A stretch of DNA of 64,000 nucleotides from Candidatus Propionivibrio dominans (lineage in GTDB: Bacteria > Pseudomonadota > Gammaproteobacteria > Burkholderiales > Rhodocyclaceae): assembly GCA_016709335.1 (NCBI GenBank), contig JADJNC010000004.1, forward strand, positions 186,001 to 250,000, read 5' to 3'. The position numbers and the translations under genes were made by a program. Positions 42,622 through 53,816 of the stretch are shown one piece after another; within the stretch, counting starts at the first letter, position 1; each line of letters opens with the position of its first letter. Under the pieces are notes generated by a model. That model had not been told where the DNA came from. It did no database searches and saw only the letters and a program-made list of their open reading frames with translations.

Positions 42622-44787
42622 TCATGGTATTGCACCAGCAACATCTGCCTTTTTAGCAGCATTCTGGTCAGCTGGCATCGCTGGCATCAGGGGCAACCGG
42701 ATGCTGACTTCGGCGCCGGTCGGCTGAAGGTTGTTGATTCTGATGCGCCCCCGGTGTTCATCGACAATTTTCTTGACGATAGCCAGGCCAAGACCTGTTC
42801 CTCCGGCCTTGGTGGTGACGTAGGGTTCGAATACGCGGGCCATCATTTCGGGCGGGAAGCCCGGACCGCCATCGCTGACGGAAAGTTCCGCCATGCCGTC
42901 GATGGCGCGCGTTGAAACTCTGACCTGTGCCTCGTCGAAGCTGTCCTGAGCCTCTTCGGCGTTGCGCAGCAGATTGTGGATTATCTGCCGCAACTGGCTG
43001 GCATCGCCCGAAACGAGGGGCAATTCCGGGTCGAGCGCGACATCGATGCGCGCCCGGGAACTCTCATACAGCCCGAGTACCTCGCCAATCAGCGCATTCA
43101 GATCAAGCTTCGCCAGCTCGGGCGCCGGCATCCGGGCATAGTCGGAAAATTCGTTGACCATGCGTTTCATCGCCTGAACCTGGTTGATGATCATCTGCGT
43201 CGAACGGTTCAGCATTTCGGCATCGCCATTGCCCAGTTTGTCGGCCAGCTTGACTTGCAGGCGTTCGGCCGAGAGCTGGATCGGCGTCAGCGGATTCTTG
43301 ATTTCGTGCGCCAGTCGCCGCGCTACCTCGCCCCAGGCGGCACTGCGCTGGGCGGCCACCAGTCGCGTGACATCGTCAAACACCACGACGTAGCCGCCAC
43401 TGCTTCCCGGCGGCAGTTGCGTTCCGCGCAGCAACAGGATCTGCGGCAGACCACCGGGACGATCAAGTTCAATCTGCGTCTGCCATTCCTTGTTTTCGTT
43501 CTCGGCGAAGGCGTCGCGAATCGCCCGTCCGAAGACCTGCTCGCGCGGCCAGGCGTCGACCGACTCGGCCAGCAGGCCGGTAAAATCATCATCGAGAATG
43601 GTTTGCGCCCCGGCATTGACCGTGCGCAGCATGAAGCGTCGGTCGAAGACGAGCACGCCCGCCGACAGATTGGCGAGTATCGATTCGAGGTAGGCGCGCG
43701 CCGATTCGACTTCGGCGCGGTGACGCTCGGTATCCCGCCGTGCATCGGCAAGCTGGCGCGTCATCTGGCTGAAGGACTGGGTCAGCACACCGAGTTCGTC
43801 GCGGCTGTAGATTGCCTGGCGCGGAGTAAAGTCACCGGCGGCCACCGCCTGCGTTCCCTCGGCAAGTATTGACAGCGGTGCCGATAGACGACGCGCCAGG
43901 ACAAATGCCGTGGCAATCGCCGTAAACAGCGCGAGAAGTACGGTCAGCGTCAGCGTCATGGCATAGATGCGCGTCAGTCCCTCGCGCCCGAGCGAGAGTT
44001 CCTGATAGTCGCGGTAGACCTCCTGCACGCGTTCGGCGTTGATCGCCAGACTGGAAGGTACCGGCTGGGTCAGTTGCAGGATACGCGTTTCCATTCCCAG
44101 GCCTACCGCCGATACCGGAAGCAGAACACGCAGCAGCAGCTCATTGCCGCCGATGCTTTCAATGTGCCGGTATCCGCGCCCGGCGCGCGCCTGGCGCAAC
44201 TGTTCGAGCGAGGGCGGCGGCGGCATCACGGTGCCCAGATCGCTGGTGGCTGTCGCCTGCAACTGGCCGCCGGTGGTAAACAGGGCAGCAAACTGGATGC
44301 CTGCCTGCTCGCGCAGACGACTGAGAGCCAGGCGGCGCTGCACTTCGGGCAACTCGCCCAGATCGAGGGCCATGGCCCGTCCTTTTTCGGCGAGATCGTC
44401 GAGCAGCGAATCGAGCGCGCTACGACCGAGATCGACCCCCGATTCGAGCGCCTTTTCGACGCGCACGTCGAACCAGGTTTCGATGCTCTTGGTGACGAAC
44501 TGTACCGACACGGCGTAGATCAGCACCCCGGGCAACACCGCCATCAGGCCGAACATCAGCATCAGCCGCAGCTTGAGCCGCGAGCCGAAGACCTTGGCCC
44601 GATGCTCCTGCCACAAAACGCGCACCTGCCAGCCGACCAGGGCAAACAGCGACAGGGCGACAATCGCGTTAAGCCCGAGCAGCCAGGGGTAATGGCGGGC
44701 AAACAGCGCCGTGTTGGCGCTGGCCGAGGCGAGCAGGAAGAGCAGGATGCCGCCAAACGAAGCCGCCGCGATGATCAGGTTTTTCAT
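42622..44787 (-). CDS. ntrY: NtrY-type membrane sensor histidine kinase
   Basis: 721 residues. Membrane helices at about 5-25, 35-55 and 85-105 and one near 285-305 enclose a periplasmic sensor loop. They are followed by HAMP (LARRLSAPLSILAEGTQAVAAGDF), PAS (ILANLSAGVLVFDRRFMLRTVNAGAQ), the H-box ARRLAHEIKNPLTPIQLSAE and HATPase motifs (IIHNLLRNAEEAQD, VSDGGPGFP, GGTGLGLAIVKKIVDEHRG). It presumably phosphorylates the NtrX-like regulator. Start overlaps the DUF4390 gene stop by 4 bp. NtrYX systems have been tied to nitrogen and redox/oxygen responses. Confidence 0.93.
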   Translation of the reverse strand: MKNLIIAAASFGGILLFLLASASANTALFARHYPWLLGLNAIVALSLFALVGWQVRVLWQEHRAKVFGSRLKLRLMLMFGLMAVLPGVLIYAVSVQFVTKSIETWFDVRVEKALESGVDLGRSALDSLLDDLAEKGRAMALDLGELPEVQRRLALSRLREQAGIQFAALFTTGGQLQATATSDLGTVMPPPPSLEQLRQARAGRGYRHIESIGGNELLLRVLLPVSAVGLGMETRILQLTQPVPSSLAINAERVQEVYRDYQELSLGREGLTRIYAMTLTLTVLLALFTAIATAFVLARRLSAPLSILAEGTQAVAAGDFTPRQAIYSRDELGVLTQSFSQMTRQLADARRDTERHRAEVESARAYLESILANLSAGVLVFDRRFMLRTVNAGAQTILDDDFTGLLAESVDAWPREQVFGRAIRDAFAENENKEWQTQIELDRPGGLPQILLLRGTQLPPGSSGGYVVVFDDVTRLVAAQRSAAWGEVARRLAHEIKNPLTPIQLSAERLQVKLADKLGNGDAEMLNRSTQMIINQVQAMKRMVNEFSDYARMPAPELAKLDLNALIGEVLGLYESSRARIDVALDPELPLVSGDASQLRQIIHNLLRNAEEAQDSFDEAQVRVSTRAIDGMAELSVSDGGPGFPPEMMARVFEPYVTTKAGGTGLGLAIVKKIVDEHRGRIRINNLQPTGAEVSIRLPLMPAMPADQNAAKKADVAGAIP

Positions 44788-45462
44788 TTACCTTCACCTG
44801 CAGCAGATTCCGTTGCGACCGGAGGCCCAGGCGGGGTCGTCGGGGAGAGGGCTGGCGCTGCGGGTGTCACAGGCACGGTGGGTGTCGCAGGCGTACCGTC
44901 CGTCGGCGTAAAACTCCAGCGATGCCAGTCGGATGAAAGATTCCAGTCCTTGTTGGCCAGCGCGCTGACCTGGAAGGTCTTGGCCATCTGCGTCAGATCG
45001 AGTCGCATGCGCAGGCCGGCAAGGTAGGTCTGCCCGGTTTTGACCTCACCCTTCTCAAGAACCTGCCAGTTGCGCAGGCGCGACATCACGCGCAAGGCTT
45101 TCATCGAGGCTGTCGAAGCTCTGGTGCAAGGCGCCTGTGGATAGTCGATACTGGCGTGTCAAGGCGTGATAGGAAAGCTGGAAGGTTTTGCTGCGCCGGA
45201 TGATCTTTTCGTCGAACCAGTACCAGCGCGCCTGGGTCAGCTCGAATTCGGCGGCAAAATAGAGTACGACCCCCTTGTTGACCGCCTCCTCAAGACGCGT
45301 ATTGAAGTTGATGTTTATGTCGGCGGCAAGGCTGTACCCCTCGTCGTTGGGCAGCAGTTGCGGGTTGCGGACGCTGATGTCCGTCGCCTGCGTGCCCTGC
45401 GCGGCGAGCAGCAAAAATACGCCGAAAAAAACCGATCTAAGCAGTTTTTCGCAACAACGCAT
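44784..45462 (-). CDS. DUF4390 protein (one frame break)
   Basis: About 225 residues if repaired. A signal peptide, [20 protein letters not shown], is followed by DISVRNPQLLPNDEGYSLAADININFNTRLEEAVNKGVVLYFAAEFELTQARWYWFDE, the DUF4390 core. Near 45,100 an AAA run carries an extra base; the other frame continues KALRVMSRLRNWQVLEKGEVKTGQTYLAGLRMRLDLTQM and ends in a Thr/Pro-rich tail. The ATG at 45462 lies inside the end of rsmB (26-bp overlap) and the stop overlaps ntrY. Function unknown; it is almost always found between rsmB and ntrY. Confidence 0.88.
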
Positions 45463-46879
45463 AATAGAATCCGTCGTTTTCGTCCTGAGGCAACAGTTGT
45501 TCTTCATGCAGACGCTCGACGCCGGACTGGCGAACGAGAAAGGCGTCGATCTGTGCCGCGTTTTCTTCCGGAAAAACCGAACAGGTGGCATACAGCAGCT
45601 TACCGCCAGCCTTGAGCAAAGGCCAGAGTGCATCGAGTATGTCCGCCTGCGTGTGGGCAAAGCGGCGGATGTCGCTTTCTCGCCGCAGGTGCTTGATGTC
45701 CGGATGGCGACGCACGACACCGGAAGCCGAGCAGGGCACATCGGCCAGAATGGCGTCGAAAGGCCGACCGTCCCACCAGTGCTCAACCTCCCGGCAATCG
45801 GCGACCTGGATCGTAGCGCACAGACCCAGTCGTTGCAGGTTCTCTTCGATGTGTTTTGTCCGGCCGGCGTCGATATCGAGCGCCAGCAGATCGAGCGGCG
45901 CTGATTCAAGCAAATGGGCGGTTTTGCCACCGGGAGCGGCGCAGGCGTCGAGCACACGCGAGCCCGGCGCCGGGGCCAGCAGTTCGGCCGCGCGCTGCGC
46001 GCCGGCATCCTGTACCGAAACGAATCCATCGAAAAAGCCGGGCAAGGCCTCAACCGATGCCGGCTTCTGCAGCAGCACGCCAGCCGCACCCAGGGCGCGC
46101 GCCGGAAAGCCTGCCGCTACGAGCCTGGCCATATAGTCGGCCACCGTTCCACGGCGCTGGTTGACTCGCAGGGTCATCGGCGGCGGGCTGTTGCCGGCGG
46201 CGACGATCGACAGCCAGTGTTCAGGATGTGCTCGCCGCAATCGCGCCAGCCACCAGCGCGGATGCTGGTATCTGGCTTCATCGTCAGCAGCCAGCGCGGC
46301 GAGCAGCGATTCGTGCTGGCGCAGAAAATTTCGCAGCACGCCATTGACCAGACCCTTGAAAACGCCGCCAGCCAGCTCGCCAGCCGCTGCGACGGCCTGA
46401 TCAACAACCATCGGAGTGGCTTCGGGGCGGGTCTCCAGACGGTACAGTGCGCCCAGCAACAATGCCTGCGTTTCCGCATGAGTCAGGGGCTTGGACAACA
46501 GGCGTGCGAGGATGAATTCTCCCCAGGCGAAGCGCCGCAATACGCCGTAGGCCACATCCTGGGCTGCCGCACGCGCGGCGGGCGGTTCTTTGGCAAGAAC
46601 CCCAAGGGCTTCGCTCAAACTCTTTCCGCCACCAACCGCAGCCAGTACCCGCGCAGCCAGCAGCAGACTCCAGCCCAGCGAATCGGGGGCCAGCGCCGGC
46701 GGTTGAGCGGGGCCAGGTCGAGCCACCCGGGTGGCGGGCATGGCGTCGCTCGGCGTGCTGGCCGGACCGGCTTTGCGCACCCGGAGCGGACGCAATAAAA
46801 CGTGAGGGGAAGAGCCAGATGATGGAGATGAAGACAAGGCAGCGTCTCGTGATGACCGTTTGTTGATCGAGTTTAACAT
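45437..46879 (-). CDS. rsmB: 16S rRNA m5C967 methyltransferase
   Basis: SAM-dependent methyltransferase. The N-terminal NusB-like helical domain runs about residues 70-200 ([46 protein letters not shown]). The catalytic domain has [33 protein letters not shown] with the releasing Cys, and [18 protein letters not shown] with the nucleophile Cys. The start at 46879 gives a 60-residue Ser/Pro-rich head; the ATG at 46738 would remove most of it. It is divergent from the cation-efflux gene, 40 bp away. Confidence 0.93.
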   Translation of the reverse strand: MLNSINKRSSRDAALSSSPSSGSSPHVLLRPLRVRKAGPASTPSDAMPATRVARPGPAQPPALAPDSLGWSLLLAARVLAAVGGGKSLSEALGVLAKEPPAARAAAQDVAYGVLRRFAWGEFILARLLSKPLTHAETQALLLGALYRLETRPEATPMVVDQAVAAAGELAGGVFKGLVNGVLRNFLRQHESLLAALAADDEARYQHPRWWLARLRRAHPEHWLSIVAAGNSPPPMTLRVNQRRGTVADYMARLVAAGFPARALGAAGVLLQKPASVEALPGFFDGFVSVQDAGAQRAAELLAPAPGSRVLDACAAPGGKTAHLLESAPLDLLALDIDAGRTKHIEENLQRLGLCATIQVADCREVEHWWDGRPFDAILADVPCSASGVVRRHPDIKHLRRESDIRRFAHTQADILDALWPLLKAGGKLLYATCSVFPEENAAQIDAFLVRQSGVERLHEEQLLPQDENDGFYYALLRKTA

Positions 46880-46919
46880 GATGATGACAAGTTCGGCTTT
46901 CGGCGTCCATAATGCGCGG

Positions 46920-47819
46920 ATGAGTTCTACTTCCCTCAAACGTTACGCCTGGCTGTCGATTTGCGCCGCTTTGACCACCATCCTGCTCAAGAGCCTGGCC
47001 TGGAAGATCACGGGTTCGGTGGGTTTGCTCTCCGATGCGCTTGAATCTGTCGTCAATCTCGCCGGGGCGATGATGGCGCTGGCCATGATCACGATCGCTG
47101 AACAGCCGGCTGATGATCATCACGCCTACGGACACGGCAAGGCCGAATATTTTTCCGCAGGATTTGAAGGGCTGCTGATTCTGCTGGCCGCGATCGGTAT
47201 TGGCGTGGCGGCTATCGAGCGCCTGCTGTCTCCGCAACCGCTTGAGCAGGTCGGTATCGGTCTGGCGGTTTCAGTGGCAGCCTCGATCGTCAATCTGTTT
47301 GCCGCGCGCATCCTCCTCGCTGCCGGACGCAAGCACCGTTCAATGACGCTGGAGGCTGATGCCCATCACCTGCTGACCGATGTCTGGACCTCGGTCGGGG
47401 TGATCGCCGGAGTCGCTGCCGTAGCGTTGACCGGCTGGTTGTGGCTCGATCCTCTGCTGGCGCTGCTGGTCGCGCTCAATATTGTGTGGACGGGCTGGAA
47501 ACTGTTGCGTCGGTCGACCGAGGGCTTGATGGATGTTGCCCTGCCGCCCGCTGAGCATGCTTTGGTGCTGGCTGTCCTGACACGTTATCGCCAACAGGGA
47601 ATTGACTATCATGCCCTGCGTACCCGCGAATCGGGTGCCCGCCGCTTTGTCGAACTGCATGTGCTGGTACCCGGCGAGTGGACGATCCAACGCGGTCACG
47701 AACTGGCTGAACGACTGGAAAGCGACATTCGCTTCGCTCTTCCTCATACCACGGTATTGACACATCTTGAGCCCCTGGACGACCCGGTATCACAGGAGGA
47801 TATCGAGCTTGATCGCTAA
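46920..47819 (+). CDS. Cation diffusion facilitator (FieF/CDF family)
   Basis: 299 residues from the ATG at 46920, chosen because the upstream extension is out of line with the family. Six helices are expected. The metal site is seen as [20 protein letters not shown] in helix 2 and [21 protein letters not shown] in helix 5, with the HxxxD pattern. [20 protein letters not shown] loop follows helix 2, and the C-terminal cytosolic domain ([25 protein letters not shown]) is present. It exports divalent metals such as Zn2+ or Fe2+ against protons. Its stop overlaps the next start by 11 bp. Confidence 0.92.
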   Translation: MSSTSLKRYAWLSICAALTTILLKSLAWKITGSVGLLSDALESVVNLAGAMMALAMITIAEQPADDHHAYGHGKAEYFSAGFEGLLILLAAIGIGVAAIERLLSPQPLEQVGIGLAVSVAASIVNLFAARILLAAGRKHRSMTLEADAHHLLTDVWTSVGVIAGVAAVALTGWLWLDPLLALLVALNIVWTGWKLLRRSTEGLMDVALPPAEHALVLAVLTRYRQQGIDYHALRTRESGARRFVELHVLVPGEWTIQRGHELAERLESDIRFALPHTTVLTHLEPLDDPVSQEDIELDR

Positions 47820-48777
47820 CCCGGGGGCATGGCTGGTTACCCTTTGCTGGCGCTGGCTGCCGTGTTTGCCGCTGATGTTGTTCCTGCCCTGGCCGGCACT
47901 GGCCTGGAACGCCGCCGGACATCGACTGGTGGCCAGCATAGCCTGGGAACAGCTTGATCGGCAGACCCGCATTGAAGTGTCGAATCTGCTGCGTGAGCAC
48001 CCGGACTATGTGCGCTGGCTGAAGCGGGCGGGTGACGGTGATGCCGAGCGGGTGGCCTTCATCGAAGCCTCGACCTGGCCCGACGATATTCGCCAGGACC
48101 AGCGGTTCTACAGCGCCGGCGTCGACGAACCGACCCCGACTCTGCCCGGCTTCCCCGACATGGAACGGCGCCGCAACTGGCACTACGTCAATCGTCCGCT
48201 GGACGATAAGCGCCAGAATCATTCACGAAATCTTGCGCGCAACGATCCTGTTTCCGGACTGCTCGACCAGCAGCTCGTGGCACTGGCGAAGATACTCGCC
48301 GCACCCGGCGCGCCCGCCAGCGAGCGCAGCTATGCCTTGCCCTGGCTTATTCATCTGTGCGGAGACGCACATCAACCCCTGCATACGAGCATCCGGCTCG
48401 ACGCAGAAGGCCAATGGGACAGACTCGGAAATGGCGTAAACGTAATCAACCCCTTCAATCCCCGCAAGAACTCGACGACCCTGCATGCATTCTGGGACGA
48501 TCTTCCTGGCCCGCCCTGGCTGCGCGGCGAACGACTCGATGCCGTGAGTCGGGCGCTGAGCGCCCGCTACTCGCATCCGCCACCGTCAACGTCTGCGCAG
48601 TGGATTGACGAAAGCTGGCGCCTGGCTCGCGACAGCGCCTACCCGCCCGGCGAAGACAAGGTACCGACAATCAGCGCGGAGTTTTTCGATAATGCCAGGG
48701 AGATTGCCAACCGGCGAATAGCGCAAGCCGGTTACCGTCTCGCCGATCTGCTGCGTGATCTGTTGAGCAAAAAGTAG
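47809..48777 (+). CDS. S1/P1-family nuclease, secreted
   Basis: Zinc-dependent single-strand-specific nuclease. I chose the TTG at 47809 because AGGAGGA stands nine bases upstream (47793-47799); it overlaps the previous stop by 11 bp. A signal peptide ([16 protein letters not shown]) would expose Trp as mature residue 1: [14 protein letters not shown]. In this family the N-terminal Trp is itself a zinc ligand. Further ligands lie in [39 protein letters not shown] and [12 protein letters not shown]. It probably scavenges nucleotides or phosphate in the periplasm or outside. Confidence 0.9.
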   Translation: MIANPGAWLVTLCWRWLPCLPLMLFLPWPALAWNAAGHRLVASIAWEQLDRQTRIEVSNLLREHPDYVRWLKRAGDGDAERVAFIEASTWPDDIRQDQRFYSAGVDEPTPTLPGFPDMERRRNWHYVNRPLDDKRQNHSRNLARNDPVSGLLDQQLVALAKILAAPGAPASERSYALPWLIHLCGDAHQPLHTSIRLDAEGQWDRLGNGVNVINPFNPRKNSTTLHAFWDDLPGPPWLRGERLDAVSRALSARYSHPPPSTSAQWIDESWRLARDSAYPPGEDKVPTISAEFFDNAREIANRRIAQAGYRLADLLRDLLSKK

Positions 48778-48800
48778 GGCTCCAGACGCAATCCGCTCTT

Positions 48801-48836
48801 GAGTAGGTCGGGCTAGCGCAGCGTAACCCGACATCC
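48801..48836. repeat. GTCGGG...CCCGAC hairpin between convergent genes
   Basis: GTCGGGCTAGCGCAGCG followed by TAACCCGAC forms a short hairpin (arms at 48807 and 48827). This sentence-like motif is a common intergenic repeat in proteobacteria and here lies between the convergent nuclease and htpX genes, where it may end transcription. No T-tract is seen. Confidence 0.45.
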
Positions 48837-48890
48837 AGCAGGAGCGGAGCAACCTGCTGCCGGGGTTCCCCAGCGCAGCCTCTCTGCCTG

Positions 48891-49736
48891 TTATCCCGGC
48901 GCCATGGCGCGTAGCCGCGCGACCCGTTCCTCGGTGGCCGGATGGGTACTGAACAGGCTGGCAATACCACCACCGGACAAGGGGTTCATGATCATCATCT
49001 GTGCCGTTGCCGGATGGGCCTCGGCCGTGGGCATGGGGATACCGCGTGCGTAGGCATCGATCCTGGCCAGTGCGTCGGCCAGTGCAAGCGGGTCGCCGCA
49101 AATCTCTGCACCGCCGCGATCCGCCTCGAATTCGCGCGCCCGCGAGATGGCCATCTGGATCAGCGAAGCAGCCAGCGGCGCCAGCAGGGCGACGGCGATA
49201 CTGGCCACCGGATTGCTCCGACCTTCCGAGTCCCTGCCGCCAAAAATCATCGCAAAATTGGCCAGCGCCGAAATGGCTCCGGCCATGGTTGCCGAAATCG
49301 TCGAAATCAGGATGTCGCGATGGCGGACATGCGCCAGTTCATGCGCCATCACGCCACGAATCTCGCGCGCCGACAGCAATTGGAGAATGCCTGTCGTCGC
49401 GGCCACCGCCGCATGATCCGGATTGCGCCCGGTGGCAAAGGCATTCGGCTGCGCCTCGTCGATCAGATACACGCGCGGCATGGGCAGACCGGCTCGCTGT
49501 GCCAGATCGCGAACCATGGTGTAGAACTGCGGCGCCGAGGCTTCGTCGACCTCGCGCGCGTTGTACATTTTCAGCACCATGGTGTCCGAAAACCAGTAGG
49601 CGAAGAGATTCATCGCACCACCGAACAGCAGTGCCATCAACATCCCCGTCGCCCCTCCGAGATAACCACCAATGACACCGAACAGTGCCCTGATCGCCGC
49701 CATAAGGAGGGATGTTTTCAACCAGTTGCCAAGCAT
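48891..49736 (-). CDS. htpX: HtpX-type membrane zinc metalloprotease
   Basis: 281 residues. Two N-terminal helices, then the catalytic [16 protein letters not shown] with His132, Glu133 and His136, and the third ligand Glu in [14 protein letters not shown]. The C-terminus [18 protein letters not shown] is typical. HtpX degrades misfolded membrane proteins together with FtsH. It follows the fmt-def pair by about 80 bp on the same strand and may share its transcript. Confidence 0.95.
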   Translation of the reverse strand: MLGNWLKTSLLMAAIRALFGVIGGYLGGATGMLMALLFGGAMNLFAYWFSDTMVLKMYNAREVDEASAPQFYTMVRDLAQRAGLPMPRVYLIDEAQPNAFATGRNPDHAAVAATTGILQLLSAREIRGVMAHELAHVRHRDILISTISATMAGAISALANFAMIFGGRDSEGRSNPVASIAVALLAPLAASLIQMAISRAREFEADRGGAEICGDPLALADALARIDAYARGIPMPTAEAHPATAQMMIMNPLSGGGIASLFSTHPATEERVARLRAMAPG

Positions 49737-49817
49737 CGTCGTAATCTCCTTTAAGGTCGGAAACCGGGCCCAACAAGCGCGGTCCGGTTCCCTAGATTGG
49801 GAGATGAAGAGAAAAAT

Positions 49818-50741
49818 TCAAGAGGCTGGATCGAAGGCCGATCCTGGCACTAGCGCTGTTCCGGCAAGAAACTGCGCGACGGACAGGCGCTTGCCGCCGG
49901 CTTTCTGCAACCCGGTCAGGCGCAGCGCGCCCTGGCCACAAGTGACCACGATGCCGTTCCTGTCGCTTGCAGCAATGACCCCTGGTGCGCCGGTCGCCGC
50001 CGTCATTTCGGCCTGCCAGACTTTGATCGGGCTACCCTGCAGACGGGTTGCCGCTCCGGGAAAAGGATTGAAGGCCCTGACCTGACGGGCCAACTGGAGG
50101 GCTGGCAATCGCCAGTCGAGCCAGGCTTCCGCCTTCTCGATCTTGGCGGCATAGCTCACCCCATTCTCCGGCTGTGGACACGGCGGCAGTGGCAGGCGCT
50201 GCAGCGCTTCGACGATCAGGCGCGCACCGAGTACGGCGAGCTTGTCGTGCAATGTCGCTGCCGTATCGTCCTCAGCGATGGGCAGGCTTTCCGAATGCAG
50301 CACCGGGCCGGTATCCAGCCCCGCTTCCATTTGCATGATGCACACGCCGGTCTCGGTATCACCGGCGAGAATCGCCCGCTGGATGGGTGCCGCGCCGCGC
50401 CAGCGCGGCAGCAGTGAGGCGTGGATGTTGATGCAGCCGAAGCGCGGCAGGTCGAGTACCTGCTGAGGGAGAATCAGGCCATAGGCCGCGACAATCATGG
50501 CCTCGGCACCGACGGCACGCAGACGTTCCCGGGCTGCCGCATCCTTCAACGTTTGTGGCTGATAAACCTCGATACCGGAAGCCAGTGCCAGTGCCTTGAC
50601 TGGCGAAGGGTGTAGCACCATACCCCGTCCTGAAGGCCTATCAGGCTGAGTAAGCACTAACACTACTTGATGACCGGCGGCAATGATTGCGCGCAGAGCG
50701 CTTGCTGAAAACTCCGGCGTACCGGCAAAGACAAGCTTCAT
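49818..50741 (-). CDS. fmt: Methionyl-tRNA formyltransferase
   Basis: Formylates Met-tRNAfMet for initiation, using 10-formyl-THF. The 307-residue protein starts [20 protein letters not shown] and has the catalytic signature [28 protein letters not shown] and the C-terminal OB-like domain ([21 protein letters not shown]). Start and def stop overlap by 4 bp, the classical def-fmt pair. Confidence 0.97.
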   Translation of the reverse strand: MKLVFAGTPEFSASALRAIIAAGHQVVLVLTQPDRPSGRGMVLHPSPVKALALASGIEVYQPQTLKDAAARERLRAVGAEAMIVAAYGLILPQQVLDLPRFGCINIHASLLPRWRGAAPIQRAILAGDTETGVCIMQMEAGLDTGPVLHSESLPIAEDDTAATLHDKLAVLGARLIVEALQRLPLPPCPQPENGVSYAAKIEKAEAWLDWRLPALQLARQVRAFNPFPGAATRLQGSPIKVWQAEMTAATGAPGVIAASDRNGIVVTCGQGALRLTGLQKAGGKRLSVAQFLAGTALVPGSAFDPAS

Positions 50742-51241
50742 GCGGTAATCCGCGACTGCTTGGCCAGCTTGGCCTTGATGCGCGTCTGCTTGAGCTGCGA
50801 GAGATGCTCAACAAATACCCGGCCCTCCAGATGATCCATTTCATGTTGCAGGCAAACCGCAAGCAGCCCTTCGGCGGCAACAGTTTGCCTTTTACCCTGC
50901 ACATCGAGATAACGAACGACAACCCGCTGCGCACGCTCGACCTTGTCGAAGATTCCCGGTACCGAAAGACAACCTTCTTCACAGACCTGAACACCCTCGC
51001 TGGCTTCAAGCTCGGGGTTGATCAACACCAGGAGTTGATCTCGCGTTTCGGAGGAGTCGATAACAATAACTCGCAGGTGTACATCGACCTGTGTTGCGGC
51101 CAGACCGATACCAGGAGCTTCGTACATCGTCTCGGCCATGTCGCGCGCCAGACGCCGGATGCTGTCGTCAATCTTTTCAACCGGGGCGGCGACTGTTTTC
51201 AGGCGTGGATCGGGGAAACGGAGTATTGGCAGTAGTGGCAT
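50738..51241 (-). CDS. def: Peptide deformylase
   Basis: Fe2+/Zn2+ enzyme removing the formyl group from nascent proteins. All three motifs are intact: [11 protein letters not shown] (residues 41-51), EEGCLSVPG with metal ligand Cys91, and QHEMDHLEG with His133, Glu134 and His137. The length of 167 residues is normal. It is divergent from the LysM gene; the 203-bp gap is AT-rich and probably holds both promoters. Confidence 0.97.
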   Translation of the reverse strand: MPLLPILRFPDPRLKTVAAPVEKIDDSIRRLARDMAETMYEAPGIGLAATQVDVHLRVIVIDSSETRDQLLVLINPELEASEGVQVCEEGCLSVPGIFDKVERAQRVVVRYLDVQGKRQTVAAEGLLAVCLQHEMDHLEGRVFVEHLSQLKQTRIKAKLAKQSRITA

Positions 51242-51444
51242 AAAAAGCTTGATCGTAGAAGTAATTACGTGCAGAATCTAATGCAACATATTGAAAAACG
51301 GCGCAATATTTGCGCATTGTATGCGATGTCTGTGGTGGGGTGCGCTGTGCGGGTAAGGCTGGAAACATGGCCCGATAATTTTTCGAACCCGGAGTTCTGC
51401 AAGCATTCACAGACGTTGCTGACCGCTCGTATGAGGATAACACG

Positions 51445-52479
51445 ATGATTCGCATTATATCCGCGCTCATTCTGGCTGTGGCTGCCGCACTGTGCAGCGC
51501 CGCCGACCAACCGCTGCAACTGGCCGATAACGCTCCGGAGCGGCACATTGTCGTTCCCGGTGACACGCTATGGGGATTATCCTCGAAGTTTCTCAAGGAC
51601 CCCTGGCGCTGGCCTGAAATCTGGCGCATGAACAAGGAACAGATCAGGAATCCGAATCGTATTTTTCCGGGCGATGTAATTGTCCTTGGTCGCGATGCCA
51701 GCGGAAAGCCGATTTTGCGTGTCGAGAAGCTGCGCCCGCAAATCTATTCCGAGCAGATTAACCAGGCGATTCCTCCGATTCCGCCCAATGTGATCGAGCC
51801 TTTTATTTCCGCCCCCCTCGTTGTGGAAAAAAATGGCCTGGAAAGCAATCCCCGTATCATTGCCACGCAACAGGATCGGGTATTCCTCGGCAATGGCGAT
51901 ATCGCCTATGTAGAAAACGCTCTTCCTGACATCAAACACTGGCAGGTCTATCGCAACGGCAAGCCCTTGCTTGACCCGGCTTTCCCCGGTCAGAACCCGG
52001 CCAACCCCACCCAGGTTCTTGGCTACGAAGCATTTTATCTGGGCACCGCCGCTCAACTGGAGCCGGGTAACCCGGCTGTTTTTGAAATCCTCACGGCCAA
52101 GCAGGAAATTGGTCGCGGCGATCGTCTGGTACCGGCCATCCGACCTTCGATGACCGCTTACGTGCCGCACAAGCCGGACACCATGATTGATGGTCTTGTC
52201 GTTTCGGTCTACGGTGGCGTCGGCTCCGGCGGGCGTGGCTCCATCATTTCTCTGAATCGGGGCGCCAAGGACGGGCTTGAAATCGGGCATGTACTCGCGC
52301 TTGAACGCAACCGGACGGTTGTCGAGAGAGACGACGATGGACGCAAGGTGAACGTGCAGATTCCCCCGAGCCGAATCGGGCTGGTTTTCGTTTTCCGCAC
52401 CTTTGACCTTATTGCTTATGCCCTGGTCGTTCAGTCGGAAGGCACCGTCGAAGTCAATGACTTCGTCCGCACGCCCTGA
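51445..52479 (+). CDS. LysM-domain protein, exported
   Basis: 344 residues with a signal peptide (IISALILAVAAALCSAA). One LysM domain at about residues 34-80 (ERHIVVPGDTLWGLSSKFLKDPWRWPEIWRMNKEQIRNPNRIFPGDVIVL) should bind peptidoglycan. The remaining 260 residues (IYSEQINQAIPPIPPNVIEPF, then IYGGVG-like repeats and FVFRTFDLIAYALVVQSEG) have no known fold. This gene just before dprA is usual in betaproteobacteria. Ribosome site GAGGA precedes the ATG; dprA starts three bases after the stop. Confidence 0.9.
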   Translation: MIRIISALILAVAAALCSAADQPLQLADNAPERHIVVPGDTLWGLSSKFLKDPWRWPEIWRMNKEQIRNPNRIFPGDVIVLGRDASGKPILRVEKLRPQIYSEQINQAIPPIPPNVIEPFISAPLVVEKNGLESNPRIIATQQDRVFLGNGDIAYVENALPDIKHWQVYRNGKPLLDPAFPGQNPANPTQVLGYEAFYLGTAAQLEPGNPAVFEILTAKQEIGRGDRLVPAIRPSMTAYVPHKPDTMIDGLVVSVYGGVGSGGRGSIISLNRGAKDGLEIGHVLALERNRTVVERDDDGRKVNVQIPPSRIGLVFVFRTFDLIAYALVVQSEGTVEVNDFVRTP

Positions 52480-52482
52480 GCA

Positions 52483-53573
52483 ATGACCTACGGCGAGTCG
52501 CTGTCAAGCTGGCTGCGACTGACGCTCATCCCCGGAATTGGCGGCGAAACACAGCGCAAGCTGCTTGCCGCCTTCGGGCTTCCTGAAGCGGTCTTTTCTT
52601 CCAGCCGCAGTACGCTGCGCGACGTCATCGGGGACCGGTCAACCCGCCTCCTGCTCGATACCGTCAACGAAGAAGCCGTAGCAAGCGCCTGTGCGTGGTC
52701 GAAAGGCCAGGGACAGCACATCATCACTCTGGCCGATCCCGATTACCCCCAGGCCCTGCTGGAAATTCCCGATCCGCCAACGCTGATTTATGTTCGCGGA
52801 CGCCTTGAACTGCTCAACCGGCAGGCACTGGCCATCGTTGGCAGCCGTAACCCGACACCGCAAGGCGCGCTCAATGCCGAACGTTTTGCCGCTGCTCTTT
52901 CCGACGCTGGTCTGGTGATCGCCAGCGGTCTGGCACTTGGCATCGATGCCGCTGCGCATCGTGGTGCCCTGGCTTCCAGCGGCGATACCCTGGCCTTGAT
53001 CGGCACCGGCATCGATCGAATTTATCCGGCGCGCAACCGCGAACTGGCGCTGGAAATCGGTACGCGAGGAACGATCATTTCCGAATTCCCGATCGGCACG
53101 CCGGTCAGTTCCGCCAATTTTCCGCGTCGTAACCGGCTGATCTCGGGTATTGCACGCGGTGTTCTGGTTGTTGAAGCGGCAATGGAAAGTGGCTCGCTGA
53201 TTACCGCTCGACTCGCCGGCGAACAGGGTCGCGAGGTCTTTGCCATACCCGGCTCGATTCACTCCCCGCAGTCACGCGGCTGCCACAAGCTCATCAAACA
53301 GGGTGCCAAGCTGGTTGAGACTGCGCAGGACGTCCTGAGGAACTGCGCTGGGGCACCCCATCGACGGCGAGTATGGCTGTGGTGCATGACGGCGGTGCGG
53401 CACCCGATCAACTGCTTTCACTGATGGGATTTGATCCCTGCGGGCTTGATGAGCTGGTCGGGCGCAGTGGTCTGAGTGCCGACTCGCTGTCCGTGATGCT
53501 GTTAAACCTGGAGCTTGAAGGTCGGGTTGTCACCCTGCCGGGTGGCCGTTACCAGCAGCTTCCCGAAGCCTGA
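52483..53573 (+). CDS. dprA: DNA-processing protein DprA (one frame break)
   Basis: DprA loads RecA onto incoming single strands in natural transformation. The Rossmann-like core has LAIVGSRNPTPQGALNAERFAAALSDAGLVIASGLALGIDAAAHRGAL, FPIGTPVSSANFPRRNRLISG and the C-terminal winged helix (DQLLSLMGFDPCGLDELVGRSGLSADSLSVMLLNLELEGRVV). After ETAQDVL the frame breaks at 53,335-53,341: one missing base in GAGG restores EELRWGTPSTASMAVVHDGG. In the given sequence the first frame ends at 53424. Likely about 362 residues. Confidence 0.92.
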
Positions 53574-53816
53574 CGCGTTCGCGCTCAACCTCCGGGAATT
53601 GGGCATTGCTTCTGTAGCGAAACGCTCCGCCGAGCCCTTTCGTATAGCGCAGGGGTATTCATTTTAACCCTGCGCAGGCGCACCGTGCCGCCTGGCTGCA
53701 ATCAAGCGCTGCTTGCCAAGCGCGGCATAGTCCTCTTATCATGCCCTGCAAGGTGGTGTTGTCCTGTAATTCCATAGTCATATAAATTCAAAGCCCTGCG
53801 AGGCACACATAACTCC